Source: CAVRQM01 sp963723455
Lineage (GTDB): Bacteria > Pseudomonadota > Alphaproteobacteria > Acetobacterales > Acetobacteraceae
NCBI GenBank assembly: GCA_963723455.1
Contig: CAVRQM010000001.1
Location: forward strand, 496,001 to 560,000
Length of the DNA: 64,000 nt
Direction of reading: 5' to 3'
Part shown: piece after piece, positions 45,652 to 54,342 of the stretch
How positions within the stretch are numbered: the first letter of the stretch is position 1
How the letters are laid out: each line of letters begins with the position of its first letter
Program-made: the position numbers and the translations under genes
Notes under the pieces: generated by a model
Databases searched by the model: none
Told to the model about the DNA's origin: nothing
What the model saw: only the letters and a program-made list of their open reading frames with translations

Positions 45652-47031
45652 TCACCCGGCCAGCCTCACCGTCACCAGCCCCTTCTGCAACGCCGCGAAA
45701 CAGTCCCCGTCCAGCGCCGCGCCGACCTCGCCGGCCATGATCCCCAGCGCCTTGTCCAGCGGCATCGCCGCGCGGTACGGCCGGTCGGCGGTCAGCGCGT
45801 CGAACACGTCGGCGACCGAGACGATCCGGGTCTCGAAGTCGATCTGGTCGCCGGCCAGACCGCGCGGATAGCCGCGGCCGTCGAGCCGCTCGTGATGCGC
45901 GCCGGCGATGCGCGAAAGCGCGGAAAAGGCGCCGATGCGCGAGAGGATGGTCTCGCCGCGCGTCGTGTGGCTGCGCATCGCCGGCCATTCGTCGTCGTCC
46001 AGCTTGCCTGGCTTGTCCAGGATCGCGTTGCTCACGCCCAGCTTGCCAATGTCGTGCAGCAGCGCCGCGCGCTTCAGCCAGCGCCGCCGCTCGGCCGACA
46101 GGGTCAGCTCGCGGGCGATCACGTCCGCATACAGGGTCACCCGCTCGCTATGGCCGCTGGTGAACGGGCTTTTGGCATCGACCACCTGCGCGAACGCCGC
46201 GGCGATGTCGTCCAGGTAGTCGTCATCGACGGCGGCCACGCGCTGCGCCGGTGCCAGCGCGAACAATGCCGGCTCGATCTGGTCGGAGCGCAACGCCGCC
46301 CAGAATGCCGGGTCGGTGGCCACCGCCTCGAACGCCGCGACCAGAGCCGGGTCGAACCAGCTGCCCGATCGCCGCCGCACCTCCTCGCGCGCGCGCTGCG
46401 CGTCGGTCCCGGTGTGGAACACATCGACCACTTGCGCCAGCAGGGCGATGCGCGCGAACACCGAGATGGCCTCGCCGCGCAGCCCCGCCGGCTTGCCGCC
46501 GCCGTTCCAGTGCTCGTCGAGGTCGCCGATGCCGGCCGCCACCGCTTCGGAAAAGCGCATGCGCCGCGCGATCTGCGCGCCGCGCTGGCAGCGCGTCTCG
46601 ATCAATTCGCGCGCCACCTTGCCGCCGTCGCGCACGATCGCCAGCACCGCGGCGAACCGTTCGGCCAGGCCCGATTTCAGCCCGGTATGCCCCAGCACGA
46701 AAGCCAGCGCCTGCGGCAGGCCGTCGCCCACCCGCTTGAAGTCGTGCTTGAACGACAGGTCGTCGGTCAAGTACAGCTCACAGATCCGCGCGGCATTGCT
46801 GCTGCAGCCGAGATCCTTCAGCAGCAGCGTGTAGTACAGATCCGAAAGGTCGTTCGCATCCAGGCCGACCTGCCGGCCGACATGCACGCCGATCCAGCAG
46901 CAGCGCATGCTGTGCCCCGGCGGCTGCCCCTCCGTCATGTCCAGCGCATAGCTGAGCGCGCCCAGCAGCTCGGCCAGGCGCACGTCGCCCACGCGGTCCG
47001 TGCCGATCTGCAACCGTGCCGCGCCAGCCAT
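45652..47031 (-). CDS. HD-GYP domain protein (putative cyclic-di-GMP phosphodiesterase)
   Basis: A 459-residue cytoplasmic protein. The C-terminal HD-GYP domain is complete: HSERVTLYADVIARE, HDIGKLGVSNAILDKP (about residue 325), HTTRGETIL, and HHERLDGRGYPRGL (about 378; the GYP motif), then VSVADVFDALTADRPYR. The N-terminal half (LSYALDMTEGQPPGHSMR, HWNGGGKPAGLRG) looks like a second, degenerate HD domain. It probably hydrolyses cyclic-di-GMP. It is transcribed against the his genes and separates hisA from hisF. Confidence 0.88.
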   Translation of the reverse strand: MAGAARLQIGTDRVGDVRLAELLGALSYALDMTEGQPPGHSMRCCWIGVHVGRQVGLDANDLSDLYYTLLLKDLGCSSNAARICELYLTDDLSFKHDFKRVGDGLPQALAFVLGHTGLKSGLAERFAAVLAIVRDGGKVARELIETRCQRGAQIARRMRFSEAVAAGIGDLDEHWNGGGKPAGLRGEAISVFARIALLAQVVDVFHTGTDAQRAREEVRRRSGSWFDPALVAAFEAVATDPAFWAALRSDQIEPALFALAPAQRVAAVDDDYLDDIAAAFAQVVDAKSPFTSGHSERVTLYADVIARELTLSAERRRWLKRAALLHDIGKLGVSNAILDKPGKLDDDEWPAMRSHTTRGETILSRIGAFSALSRIAGAHHERLDGRGYPRGLAGDQIDFETRIVSVADVFDALTADRPYRAAMPLDKALGIMAGEVGAALDGDCFAALQKGLVTVRLAG

Positions 47032-47130
47032 GCCGGCATTTTGACAGGCGAAGGGTTTGCCTGCTGTTAAAGGGGCGTTGTCGGACTCCGCAATGCTGCG
47101 ACAAAAGCGGAGAGGAGGAGTCGAAATCCG

Positions 47131-47934
47131 GTGCTGAAGCTGCGTGTGATCCCGTGCCTGGACGTGAAGGACGGCCGCGTGGTCAAGGGCGTCAATTTCG
47201 TCGCTCTGCGCGACGCCGGCGATCCGGTGGAGCAGGCCGCGGTCTATGACGCGGCCGGTGCCGACGAGCTGACCTTCCTGGACATTACCGCCAGCCACGA
47301 GGCGCGCGGCACGATGCTGGACGTGGTGGCCCGCACCGCCGCGCGCGTGTTCCTGCCGCTGACCGTCGGCGGCGGCATCGCCAGCGTCGAGGACATGCGC
47401 GCCCTGCTGCTGGCCGGCGCCGACAAGTGCAGCATCAACTCGGCGGCGGTGGCGCGGCCGGAGTTGATCGCCGAGGCGGCCGGCAAGTTCGGCAGCCAGT
47501 GCGTCGTGGTCGCGGTGGACGCCAAGCGGGTGGGCGATGGCAAATGGCATGTGTTCACGCATGGCGGCCGCCGCGACGCCGGCATCGACGCGGTCGCGTG
47601 GTGCCGGCGCGCGGCGGCGCTGGGCGCGGGCGAGATCCTGCTGACCAGCATGGACCGCGACGGCACCGGGGCGGGGTTCGACCTGGATCTGCTGGGCGCT
47701 GTCTGCGGCGCGGTGCGCGTCCCGGTAGTCGCCTCCGGCGGCGTGGGCACGCTGGAGCATTTCGTGCAGGGCGCCCAGGCCGGGGCCACCGGCCTGCTGG
47801 CCGCGAGCGTGTTCCACTTCGGCGCGCTCTCGATCGCCGAGGTCAAGGCGGCGCTGCGTGCGGCCGGCCTGCCGGTGCGCCCGGTCCCGGTCCCGGGCTC
47901 GGTCCCGGTCGCCGCCGCGGCGCGGGCCGCCTGA
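47131..47934 (+). CDS. hisF: Imidazole glycerol phosphate synthase cyclase subunit HisF
   Basis: A 267-residue beta/alpha barrel. The catalytic aspartates are in RVIPCLDVKDGRVVKG and VVVAVDAKRV; phosphate loops are TVGGGIASVED and VVASGGVGTLEHF. The last ~20 residues are a Pro/Val/Ala-rich extension. GTG start at 47131 with AGAGGAGG (47111-47118) upstream; it must have its own promoter because the preceding gene is on the other strand. Confidence 0.96.
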   Translation: MLKLRVIPCLDVKDGRVVKGVNFVALRDAGDPVEQAAVYDAAGADELTFLDITASHEARGTMLDVVARTAARVFLPLTVGGGIASVEDMRALLLAGADKCSINSAAVARPELIAEAAGKFGSQCVVVAVDAKRVGDGKWHVFTHGGRRDAGIDAVAWCRRAAALGAGEILLTSMDRDGTGAGFDLDLLGAVCGAVRVPVVASGGVGTLEHFVQGAQAGATGLLAASVFHFGALSIAEVKAALRAAGLPVRPVPVPGSVPVAAAARAA

Positions 47935-47941
47935 CGCCGCG

Positions 47942-48373
47942 ATGGCCAAGAAGCCCGCCAAGCCCGCCAAGCCGCGCCGCGCGAAGCAGCGTTCGCAACC
48001 GGCCGGTCCGTCCGACGCGATGGTGCTGGACCGGCTGCATGCCGTGGTGGTGAGCCGCAAGGGCGCCGACCCGGCCACCAGCCACTCGGCGCGGCTGCTG
48101 TCGCGCGGGGCCGCCAAGGTCGCGCAGAAGTTCGGCGAGGAAGCGGTCGAGTGCCTGATCGAGGCGGTCGCCGGCAATCGCGCCGCGCTGATCGGCGAGA
48201 GCGCCGACGTGCTCTATCACCTGCTGGTGATGTGGGTGGCCGCGGGGGTCGAGCCGGGCGATGTGTGGGCCGAGCTGTCGCGCCGCGAGGGCCTGTCCGG
48301 CATTGCCGAAAAGGCCGCCCGCGCCAAGACCGTTTCGCTGCCGGCCAAGCTCAAGACGCGCAAGATTCCCTGA
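47942..48373 (+). CDS. hisE: Phosphoribosyl-ATP pyrophosphatase HisE
   Basis: A 143-residue HisE (MazG-like helical fold) hydrolysing phosphoribosyl-ATP. The core has KVAQKFGEEAVECLIEAVAG and ESADVLYHLLVMWVAAGV with the metal-binding acidic residues. It is preceded by an unusual ~25-residue Lys/Ala/Pro-rich stretch (AKKPAKPAKPRRAKQ). ATG at 47942, 7 bases after hisF. Confidence 0.94.
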   Translation: MAKKPAKPAKPRRAKQRSQPAGPSDAMVLDRLHAVVVSRKGADPATSHSARLLSRGAAKVAQKFGEEAVECLIEAVAGNRAALIGESADVLYHLLVMWVAAGVEPGDVWAELSRREGLSGIAEKAARAKTVSLPAKLKTRKIP

Positions 48374-48404
48374 CAGGCCCACCATTCTCGCCAGGAGACA
48401 GCCC

Positions 48405-48782
48405 GTGCCGATCAGCGGTGTAGGCGCCTACGACGACTCCAACATCTTCGCGCGCATCCTGCGCGGCGAAATCCCCAGCCGCCGGGTGTTTGAGGACGAG
48501 TACGCGATCGCCTTCCACGACATCGCCCCGCAGGCGCCGGTGCATGTGCTGGTGATCCCGCGCGGCCGCTATGTCTCGCTGGCCGACTTCGCCGCGCAGG
48601 CCGGCGATGCCGAGATCGCCGGCTTCTGGCGCGCGGTCGGTCGCGTGGCGCATGAAATGGGGTTGGAGCAGGCCGGCTATCGCGTGCTGGCCAACATGGG
48701 CGAACATGCCGGGCAGGAGGTGGCGCATTTCCATGTCCACCTGTTCGCCGGCCGGGCGCTCGGGCCGATGCTGACAAAGTAG
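48405..48782 (+). CDS. HIT-family protein (HinT-like nucleoside phosphoramidase)
   Basis: A 125-residue histidine-triad protein: NIFARILRGEIPSRRVFEDE at the N-terminus and the active-site HFHVHLFAGR (HxHxHxx). Hint enzymes hydrolyse AMP-lysine and aminoacyl-adenylates. GTG at 48405 has CCAGGAGA upstream. A HIT gene directly after hisE is common in alphaproteobacteria; 31-base gap. Confidence 0.92.
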   Translation: MPISGVGAYDDSNIFARILRGEIPSRRVFEDEYAIAFHDIAPQAPVHVLVIPRGRYVSLADFAAQAGDAEIAGFWRAVGRVAHEMGLEQAGYRVLANMGEHAGQEVAHFHVHLFAGRALGPMLTK

Positions 48783-48868
48783 CCCGCCGCGCGCAGCCGT
48801 GACGGCCGGCGCGCGCAACCGGACCCTGTCCCGCCATGTTCTGCCGCTGCACCACGCAGGGGAACGGC

Positions 48869-49777
48869 ATGCCGGGCAACGACACGGCGAGCGACGCGGC
48901 TTCGGCCGGAACCGACGCCGGCCCGTTCCGCCTCGATGGCCGGGTGTGCGTCGTGACCGGCGCTGCGCGCGGCATTGGGCGGGCGATCTGCGTCGCGCTC
49001 GCGCAGGCCGGGGCGGATGTGGCCGGCCTCGATCTCTGCGCGCAGCCGTCGGGCATCATCGAATATCCCGCCGCGACCCGCGACGACCTGGCGCGGACCG
49101 AGGCGCTGGTGGCGCAGGCCGGCCGGCGGTTCCTGCCGATCGTCGCCGACATCCGCGACATCGCCGCATTGCGCGCGGCATCCGAGCGGATCGGCCAATC
49201 GCTCGGCACGCCCTGGGCGGTGGTCGCCAACGCCGGCATCCAGGCGTTCAGGGCCATCCTGACGATGCAGGACTCCGACTGGCACGACGTGCTCGACGTG
49301 AACCTGACCGGCACCGCCAACACGCTGCGGGTGTTCGCCCCGGGCATGGTGGCCGATGGCGGCGGCCGGCTGATCGTGCTGGCCTCCATGCAGGGCCGCT
49401 ATGGCACCAAGGAAGGCTCGGCCTACTCCGCATCGAAATGGGGCATCATCGGGCTGATGAAGTCGGCGGCGCTGGAACACGGCAAGAGCCATGTGACCGT
49501 CAACGCCATCGTTCCCGGCCTGATCGACACGCCACTGACCCGCAACCCGCGCCGCTGGAGCCTGGCGATGGGCGAGGTCATGGCCGATCCGCCGGAACGC
49601 CCGACCGAGGCGCAGGTGATGCAGGCCCGGCTGCCCCGGGTGCCGTTGCAGGTGCCCTGGCTCCAGCCCGAGGACGTGGCGCCGATCGCGGTGTTCCTCG
49701 CCTCCGACGCGGCGCGGATGGTCACCGGGGCCACCTATGACGTGACCGCGGGCGACAGCGCCCACGACGCGACCTGA
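48869..49777 (+). CDS. Short-chain dehydrogenase/reductase
   Basis: A ~302-residue classical SDR. The cofactor motif is VVTGAARGIGRAICVAL, NAG follows at about residue 120, and the active site is SAYSASKWG (YxxxK) with the catalytic Ser in LASMQGRYG. A long loop after the second strand (CAQPSGIIEYPAATRDD) resembles the carveol/mycofactocin-coupled SDR subgroup. ATG at 48869 follows AGGGGA; an ATG at 48836 would add eleven residues including two Cys. It is 15 bases before oxdC, so cotranscribed. Confidence 0.87.
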   Translation: MPGNDTASDAASAGTDAGPFRLDGRVCVVTGAARGIGRAICVALAQAGADVAGLDLCAQPSGIIEYPAATRDDLARTEALVAQAGRRFLPIVADIRDIAALRAASERIGQSLGTPWAVVANAGIQAFRAILTMQDSDWHDVLDVNLTGTANTLRVFAPGMVADGGGRLIVLASMQGRYGTKEGSAYSASKWGIIGLMKSAALEHGKSHVTVNAIVPGLIDTPLTRNPRRWSLAMGEVMADPPERPTEAQVMQARLPRVPLQVPWLQPEDVAPIAVFLASDAARMVTGATYDVTAGDSAHDAT

Positions 49778-49792
49778 TGATGGAGAGATCGG

Positions 49793-50995
49793 ATGCCTGA
49801 CCCGTTCCGCCGCGGACTGATCGCCGCCGCCGCCGGCCTGGCCGTGATCGGCGCCGCGCCCGCGCCCGCGCCCGAGCCGGAGCGCGGCGGGCGCGGCGCC
49901 GACGACCCCGGCCCGCGCGATCTGCTCCGCGATGGCGAAAATCCCGACCTGCTGGCCGCGCCGCCGACCGATCACGGCAACCTGCCGAACCTGCGCTTTT
50001 CTTTCGCCGACGCGCATAACCGGCTGCAGCCGGGCGGCTGGGCGCGGGAGGTGACCAAGCGCGAGCTGCCCGCGGCGACCGAGATCGCCGGGGTGGACAT
50101 GCGGCTGAAGGCCGGGGCGGTCCGCGAACTGCATTGGCACAAGCAGGCGGAATGGTCGCTGATGCTGTACGGCAACGCCCGCATCACCGCCATCGACCAG
50201 GATGGGCGCAATTTCGTCGATGACGTGGCGGCCGGCGATCTCTGGTATTTCCCCGGCGGGCTGCCGCACTCCATCCAGGGCCTCGGCCCGGACGGCTGCG
50301 AGTTCCTGCTGGTGTTCCCCGACGGCGCGTTCAGCGAGAACAGCACCTTCCTGCTGTCGGACTGGTTTGACCACGTGCCGCGCTCGGTGCTGGCCAAGAA
50401 CTTCGGCGTGCCAGAGAGCGCCTTTGCAAACATCCCGAAGCACGAATTGTACATCTTCCAGGCCGCCGTGCCGGGGCCGCTCGCGTCGGATCGCGTCGCC
50501 TCGCCGCACGGCGCCGTGCCGTCCACCTTCAAGCACGCGATGCTGACGCAGGAGCCGGTGCGCACCCCGTTCGGAAGCGTGCGGATCACCGACAGCAGCA
50601 TCTTCCCGATCTCCAACGAGATCGCCGCCGCGCTGGTCGAGATCGACCCGGGCGCGATGCGTGAGATGCACTGGCACCCGTTCGCCGATGAATGGCAGTA
50701 CTGGATCACCGGCCAGGCGCGCATGGGCGTGTTCGCGTCCGGCGCCAACGCCCGCACGTTCGATCTGCGCGAAGGCGATGTAGGCTACGTGCCCAAGGCG
50801 ATGGGCCACTACATCGAGAACACCGGCAGCGCGCCGGCGCGCTATCTGGAAATGTTCCGTTCCGACCGCTACACCGATGTCTCGGCCGACCAGTGGCTCG
50901 CCCTGACGCCGCCCGAACTGGTGCAGGCGCATCTGCATCTGGCGCCGGAGGCGATCTCCGCCTTGCGCAAGGTGAAGCAGCAAGTTACCGGGTGA
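49793..50995 (+). CDS. oxdC: Bicupin oxalate decarboxylase, exported
   Basis: A 400-residue two-cupin enzyme converting oxalate to formate and CO2 with manganese. Each cupin has its metal site: HWHKQAE (His114, His116, Glu120; His159) and HWHPFADE (His293, His295, Glu300; His339). The lid loop reads SENST (181-185), the pattern tied to decarboxylase rather than oxidase activity. The N-terminus (FRRGLIAAAAGLAVIGAAPA) is signal-like with twin arginines, suggesting periplasmic export, possibly by Tat. Formate produced here could add to that from Fhc. Confidence 0.9.
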   Translation: MPDPFRRGLIAAAAGLAVIGAAPAPAPEPERGGRGADDPGPRDLLRDGENPDLLAAPPTDHGNLPNLRFSFADAHNRLQPGGWAREVTKRELPAATEIAGVDMRLKAGAVRELHWHKQAEWSLMLYGNARITAIDQDGRNFVDDVAAGDLWYFPGGLPHSIQGLGPDGCEFLLVFPDGAFSENSTFLLSDWFDHVPRSVLAKNFGVPESAFANIPKHELYIFQAAVPGPLASDRVASPHGAVPSTFKHAMLTQEPVRTPFGSVRITDSSIFPISNEIAAALVEIDPGAMREMHWHPFADEWQYWITGQARMGVFASGANARTFDLREGDVGYVPKAMGHYIENTGSAPARYLEMFRSDRYTDVSADQWLALTPPELVQAHLHLAPEAISALRKVKQQVTG

Positions 50996-51011
50996 TCCCG
51001 CCTCTCTGCGA

Positions 51012-51069
51012 CCCACCACTCCCGGCCCACCTCTCCCCAGCCCACCTCTCCCCAGCCCACCACTCCCAG
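51012..51069. repeat. Four-unit 14-15 bp tandem repeat between oxdC and the AKR gene
   Basis: Units start at 51012, 51026, 51041 and 51056. The inner two are identical (CCCACCTCTCCCCAG) and the outer two are variants (CCCACCACTCCCGG, CCCACCACTCCCAG). It is a short C-rich array within an 88-base gap; copy number may vary between strains. Confidence 0.6.
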
Positions 51070-51083
51070 TCAGGACGCGCATC

Positions 51084-52139
51084 ATGCAATACCGACCGCT
51101 CGGCCGCTCGGGCCTGCTGATCTCAACGCTGACGATGGGCACGATGACCTTCGGCGGCCGCGGCAACTTCGCCAAGACCGGCAACACCGACATCGCCGGC
51201 GCGACCCGGCAGATCGACATGTGCCTCGATGCCGGCGTCAACCTGATCGACACAGCCGACATCTATTCGACCGGGCTTTCCGAGGAGATCGTGGGCGAGG
51301 TGCTGCGCGGCCGCCGCCACCGGACGCTGGTCGCCACCAAGGCGCGGTTCCGCATGGGCGAGGGTCCGAACCAGGTCGGGCTGTCGCGCCACCATCTGAT
51401 CGCCGCCTGCCACGCCAGCCTGAAGCGGCTCGGCATCGACCACATCGACCTTTACCAGCTGCACGAATGGGACGGGCTGACGCCGCTGGAGGAAACGCTG
51501 GAGGCGCTGGATGCGCTGGTGCGCCACGGCCATGTCCGTTATGTCGGCGCATCGAACTATTCCGGCTGGCACCTGATGAAGGCGCTGGCGATCCAGGATC
51601 GCGCCGGGCACGTGCGCCTGGTCAGCCAGCAGATCCACTACACCTTGCAGGCGCGTGAGGCGGAATACGAGCTGGTGCCGATCTCCCTCGACCAGGGCCT
51701 CGGCATCCTGGTCTGGAGCCCGCTGGCCGGCGGGCTGCTGAGCGGCAAGTTCCGCCGCGGCCAGCAGGGGCCGGAGGGATCGCGGGCGCTGTCCAGCTGG
51801 GGCGAGCCGCCGGTGCGCGACGAGGGCAAGCTGTACGACGTGATCGAGGCGATCGTGCAGGTCGCCGAGGCGCGCGGCTGCTCGGCCGCACAGGTGGCGC
51901 TGGCCTGGCTGCTGGGACGCCCGGGCGTGACCTCGCTGGTGATCGGCGCGCGCACCGAGGCGCAGCTCGCGGACAATCTCGGCGCCGCGTCGGTCGAACT
52001 GTCGGGCGAGGAACGGGCGAAGCTGGATGCGGTGAGCGCGCCGCCGCTGCTGTATCCGTACTGGCACCAGGCCCGCACCGCCGCGGACCGGCTGGGTCTG
52101 GCCGACCTGTCGCTGCTGGGCCCGCATCTCAGGAAATAG
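51084..52139 (+). CDS. Aldo/keto reductase
   Basis: A 351-residue AKR. The catalytic tetrad is visible: Asp and Tyr in NLIDTADIYSTGLSEE, Lys in VATKARF, His in LYQLHEWDG. SNYSGWHL and the C-terminal SLVIGARTEAQLADNLGA complete the NADP-binding site. It resembles the oxidoreductase group that includes YakC/Tas-like enzymes; substrate unknown. ATG at 51084 with CAGGA upstream. Confidence 0.9.
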   Translation: MQYRPLGRSGLLISTLTMGTMTFGGRGNFAKTGNTDIAGATRQIDMCLDAGVNLIDTADIYSTGLSEEIVGEVLRGRRHRTLVATKARFRMGEGPNQVGLSRHHLIAACHASLKRLGIDHIDLYQLHEWDGLTPLEETLEALDALVRHGHVRYVGASNYSGWHLMKALAIQDRAGHVRLVSQQIHYTLQAREAEYELVPISLDQGLGILVWSPLAGGLLSGKFRRGQQGPEGSRALSSWGEPPVRDEGKLYDVIEAIVQVAEARGCSAAQVALAWLLGRPGVTSLVIGARTEAQLADNLGAASVELSGEERAKLDAVSAPPLLYPYWHQARTAADRLGLADLSLLGPHLRK

Positions 52140-52210
52140 CCGCCCGCGCTCACCTTGCCCCCCGTCCCGCACGGTTGCCCGCGCCGGTCGTTGCATCCAG
52201 GATCGGCCGC

Positions 52211-53707
52211 ATGACCGATCCGATCGTCCTCGCGCTCGACCAGGGCACCACCTCGACCCGCGCCATCGCCTTCTCCGTCCCGGCGCTGGCCCCGGTGGCC
52301 GAGGCTCGGCGCGATCTGCCGCAGCATTTCCCGGCCTCCGGCTGGGTCGAGCACAACCCGGACGACATCCTGGGCCACAGCCTCGCCGTGCTGCATGAGG
52401 CGCTCGACGCCAGCGGCCGGCGGGTCGGCGACGTTGCCGGCATCGGCATCACCAACCAGCGCGAGACCACGCTGCTCTGGGATCGCCGGACCGGCCGGGC
52501 TGTGCATCCGGCGATCGTCTGGCAGGACCGCCGCACCGCCGACGCCTGCGCCGCACTCCGTCAGGCGGGCCACGAGCCGGCGGTCTCGGCCGCCACCGGC
52601 CTGCTGCTCGACCCGTATTTCTGCGCCACCAAGCTGGCTTGGCTGCTCGATCATGTCGATGGCGCCCGCGCCGCCGCCGCTTCCGGGCGGCTGGCGTTCG
52701 GCACAGTGGACAGCTGGCTGCTGTGGCATCTGACCGAGGGCCGCGTCCACGCCACCGACGCCACCAACGCCAGCCGCACGATGCTGTACGACATCCGCGC
52801 CGGCGCCTGGGATCCGGCGATGCTGGAGCTGTTCCGCATCCCCGCATCGCTGCTGCCGCAGGTGCGCGACTGCGCCGGACGGTTCGGCGCGACCGGCGCG
52901 CTGGGCGGCCACACGCCGATTCTGGGCATCGCCGGCGATCAGCAGGCCGCCATGGTCGGGCAGGCCTGCTTCTCCCCCGGCATGGTGAAAAGCACGTACG
53001 GCACCGGGGCGTTCCTGCTGCTGCACACCGGACACCAGCCGACCGCCTCCGCCGCCCGGCTGCTGACCACCGTGGCCTGCCAGTTGGACGGCCGCCGCAG
53101 CTACGCGCTGGAGGGCGCGATCTTCGTCGCCGGCGCCGCGGTGCAGTGGCTGCGCGATGGGCTTGGGCTGATCGCGCACGCCGCCGAGACCGGGGCGCTG
53201 GCCGAGGCGGCGGATCCGGCGCAATCGGTCATCCTGGTGCCGGCCTTCACCGGCCTGGGCGCGCCGCATTGGGATCCCGGGGCGCGCGGCGCGCTGTTCG
53301 GCCTGACGCGCGGCACCGGCCCGCGCGAGCTGGCCCGCGCGGCGCTGGAGGCGGTGGCGTTCCAGACGCGCGATCTGGTCGAGGCGATGCACGCCGACTG
53401 GCCGGGGGCGGCGGACGGGCAGACGGTGCTGCGCGTGGACGGCGGCATGGCCGGCAGCGACTGGACCATGCAGCGCCTGGCCGACCTGCTGGGGGCGCCC
53501 GTGGACCGGCCGATCGGCACCGAGACCACCGCGCGGGGGGCGGCGTACCTGGCCGGCCTGTCCGCCGGGGTGTGCCCGCCGCCGGAGGAGTTCGCCCGCA
53601 CTTGGCGGCTGGACCGGCGGTTCGCGCCGGCCATGCCGGCCGCGGATCGCGACGCCCGTTACGCCGCATGGCAGGATGCGGTGCGGCGGACGCGGACGCC
53701 CGGCTAG
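52211..53707 (+). CDS. glpK: Glycerol kinase
   Basis: A 498-residue FGGY kinase making glycerol 3-phosphate. Signatures are LALDQGTTSTRAIAF, GWVEHNPDDIL, GITNQRETTLLWDR (GlpK-specific), FGTVDSWLLWHLT, KSTYGTGAFLL and LRVDGGMAGSDWTMQRLADL. ATG at 52211; an in-frame upstream start is not supported. No glpF or glpD is near. Convergent with the gene at 53719. Confidence 0.95.
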   Translation: MTDPIVLALDQGTTSTRAIAFSVPALAPVAEARRDLPQHFPASGWVEHNPDDILGHSLAVLHEALDASGRRVGDVAGIGITNQRETTLLWDRRTGRAVHPAIVWQDRRTADACAALRQAGHEPAVSAATGLLLDPYFCATKLAWLLDHVDGARAAAASGRLAFGTVDSWLLWHLTEGRVHATDATNASRTMLYDIRAGAWDPAMLELFRIPASLLPQVRDCAGRFGATGALGGHTPILGIAGDQQAAMVGQACFSPGMVKSTYGTGAFLLLHTGHQPTASAARLLTTVACQLDGRRSYALEGAIFVAGAAVQWLRDGLGLIAHAAETGALAEAADPAQSVILVPAFTGLGAPHWDPGARGALFGLTRGTGPRELARAALEAVAFQTRDLVEAMHADWPGAADGQTVLRVDGGMAGSDWTMQRLADLLGAPVDRPIGTETTARGAAYLAGLSAGVCPPPEEFARTWRLDRRFAPAMPAADRDARYAAWQDAVRRTRTPG

Positions 53708-53718
53708 GCGCAGCCGAG

Positions 53719-54316
53719 TCAGGCGGCGTGCAGGAACGACATCGCGTCGGCCAGCACGTGCTCGCCCGCGTGACGTTCGCCCGCCGGGCCGAGCTGCCAT
53801 AGATCGCCCTCGCGGTCGTCGAGCACGACGATCAGGCGCTCGCCCGGCGGCAGGCGTCCATCCGCCTGCGCCGTGATGGCAGTCGCCACCAGCTCCTCCA
53901 GCGTGGCTGCGGTGTCGTTGACGAGGCGGGCGGATTCGTCCGCAGCATCGGCTTCGGCGTCCAGGCGCGCGCCGCCGTGGATCTGGCGGACGAACACCGC
54001 CAGCGGGTCGAGCACCAGCCGGTAGCACAGATGCCAGGACGCGACGCCGTGCCCGACCAGGCCGAACCCGATCTCCGCGGGCGCGGCCGGATCGGCGGCG
54101 GCGGCGAGGAAACCCTCGCGGTCGGCCAGGTCGGCCGGCGCCGTGCCGAACCGCGAGTCCCCGGTACTGCTCAAGCCCGGGCGCCAGGGCGCGCGGGACC
54201 GGCGGCAGCCGCAGCCCGGCGTCGCGATACAGCATGTAGGCTTCTCCCAGCACCTCCAGCTCGTCCGTCGCCTCGGCCTGCGCCGTGTCGCCTTGGGCTG
54301 CGTCGCCTTGGGCCAT
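53719..54316 (-). CDS. Uncharacterised small acidic protein downstream of the kinase-like gene, frameshifted
   Basis: About 198 residues once one base near 54170 is removed: the first part reads ATDELEVLGEAYMLYRDAGL then RLPPVPRALAPG, the rest STGDSRFGTAPADLADREGF to ADAMSFLHAA. It is acidic, without signal or membrane segment, with a WHLCYRLVLDPLAVFVRQI strand-helix core. I recognise no family. It starts 26 bases after the large kinase-like gene and is probably translated from the same message. Position and size fit a chaperone or immunity partner; this is inference from arrangement only. Confidence 0.6.
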
Positions 54317-54342
54317 GTGCACGCTCCGTTTGTCGCCGCGCG

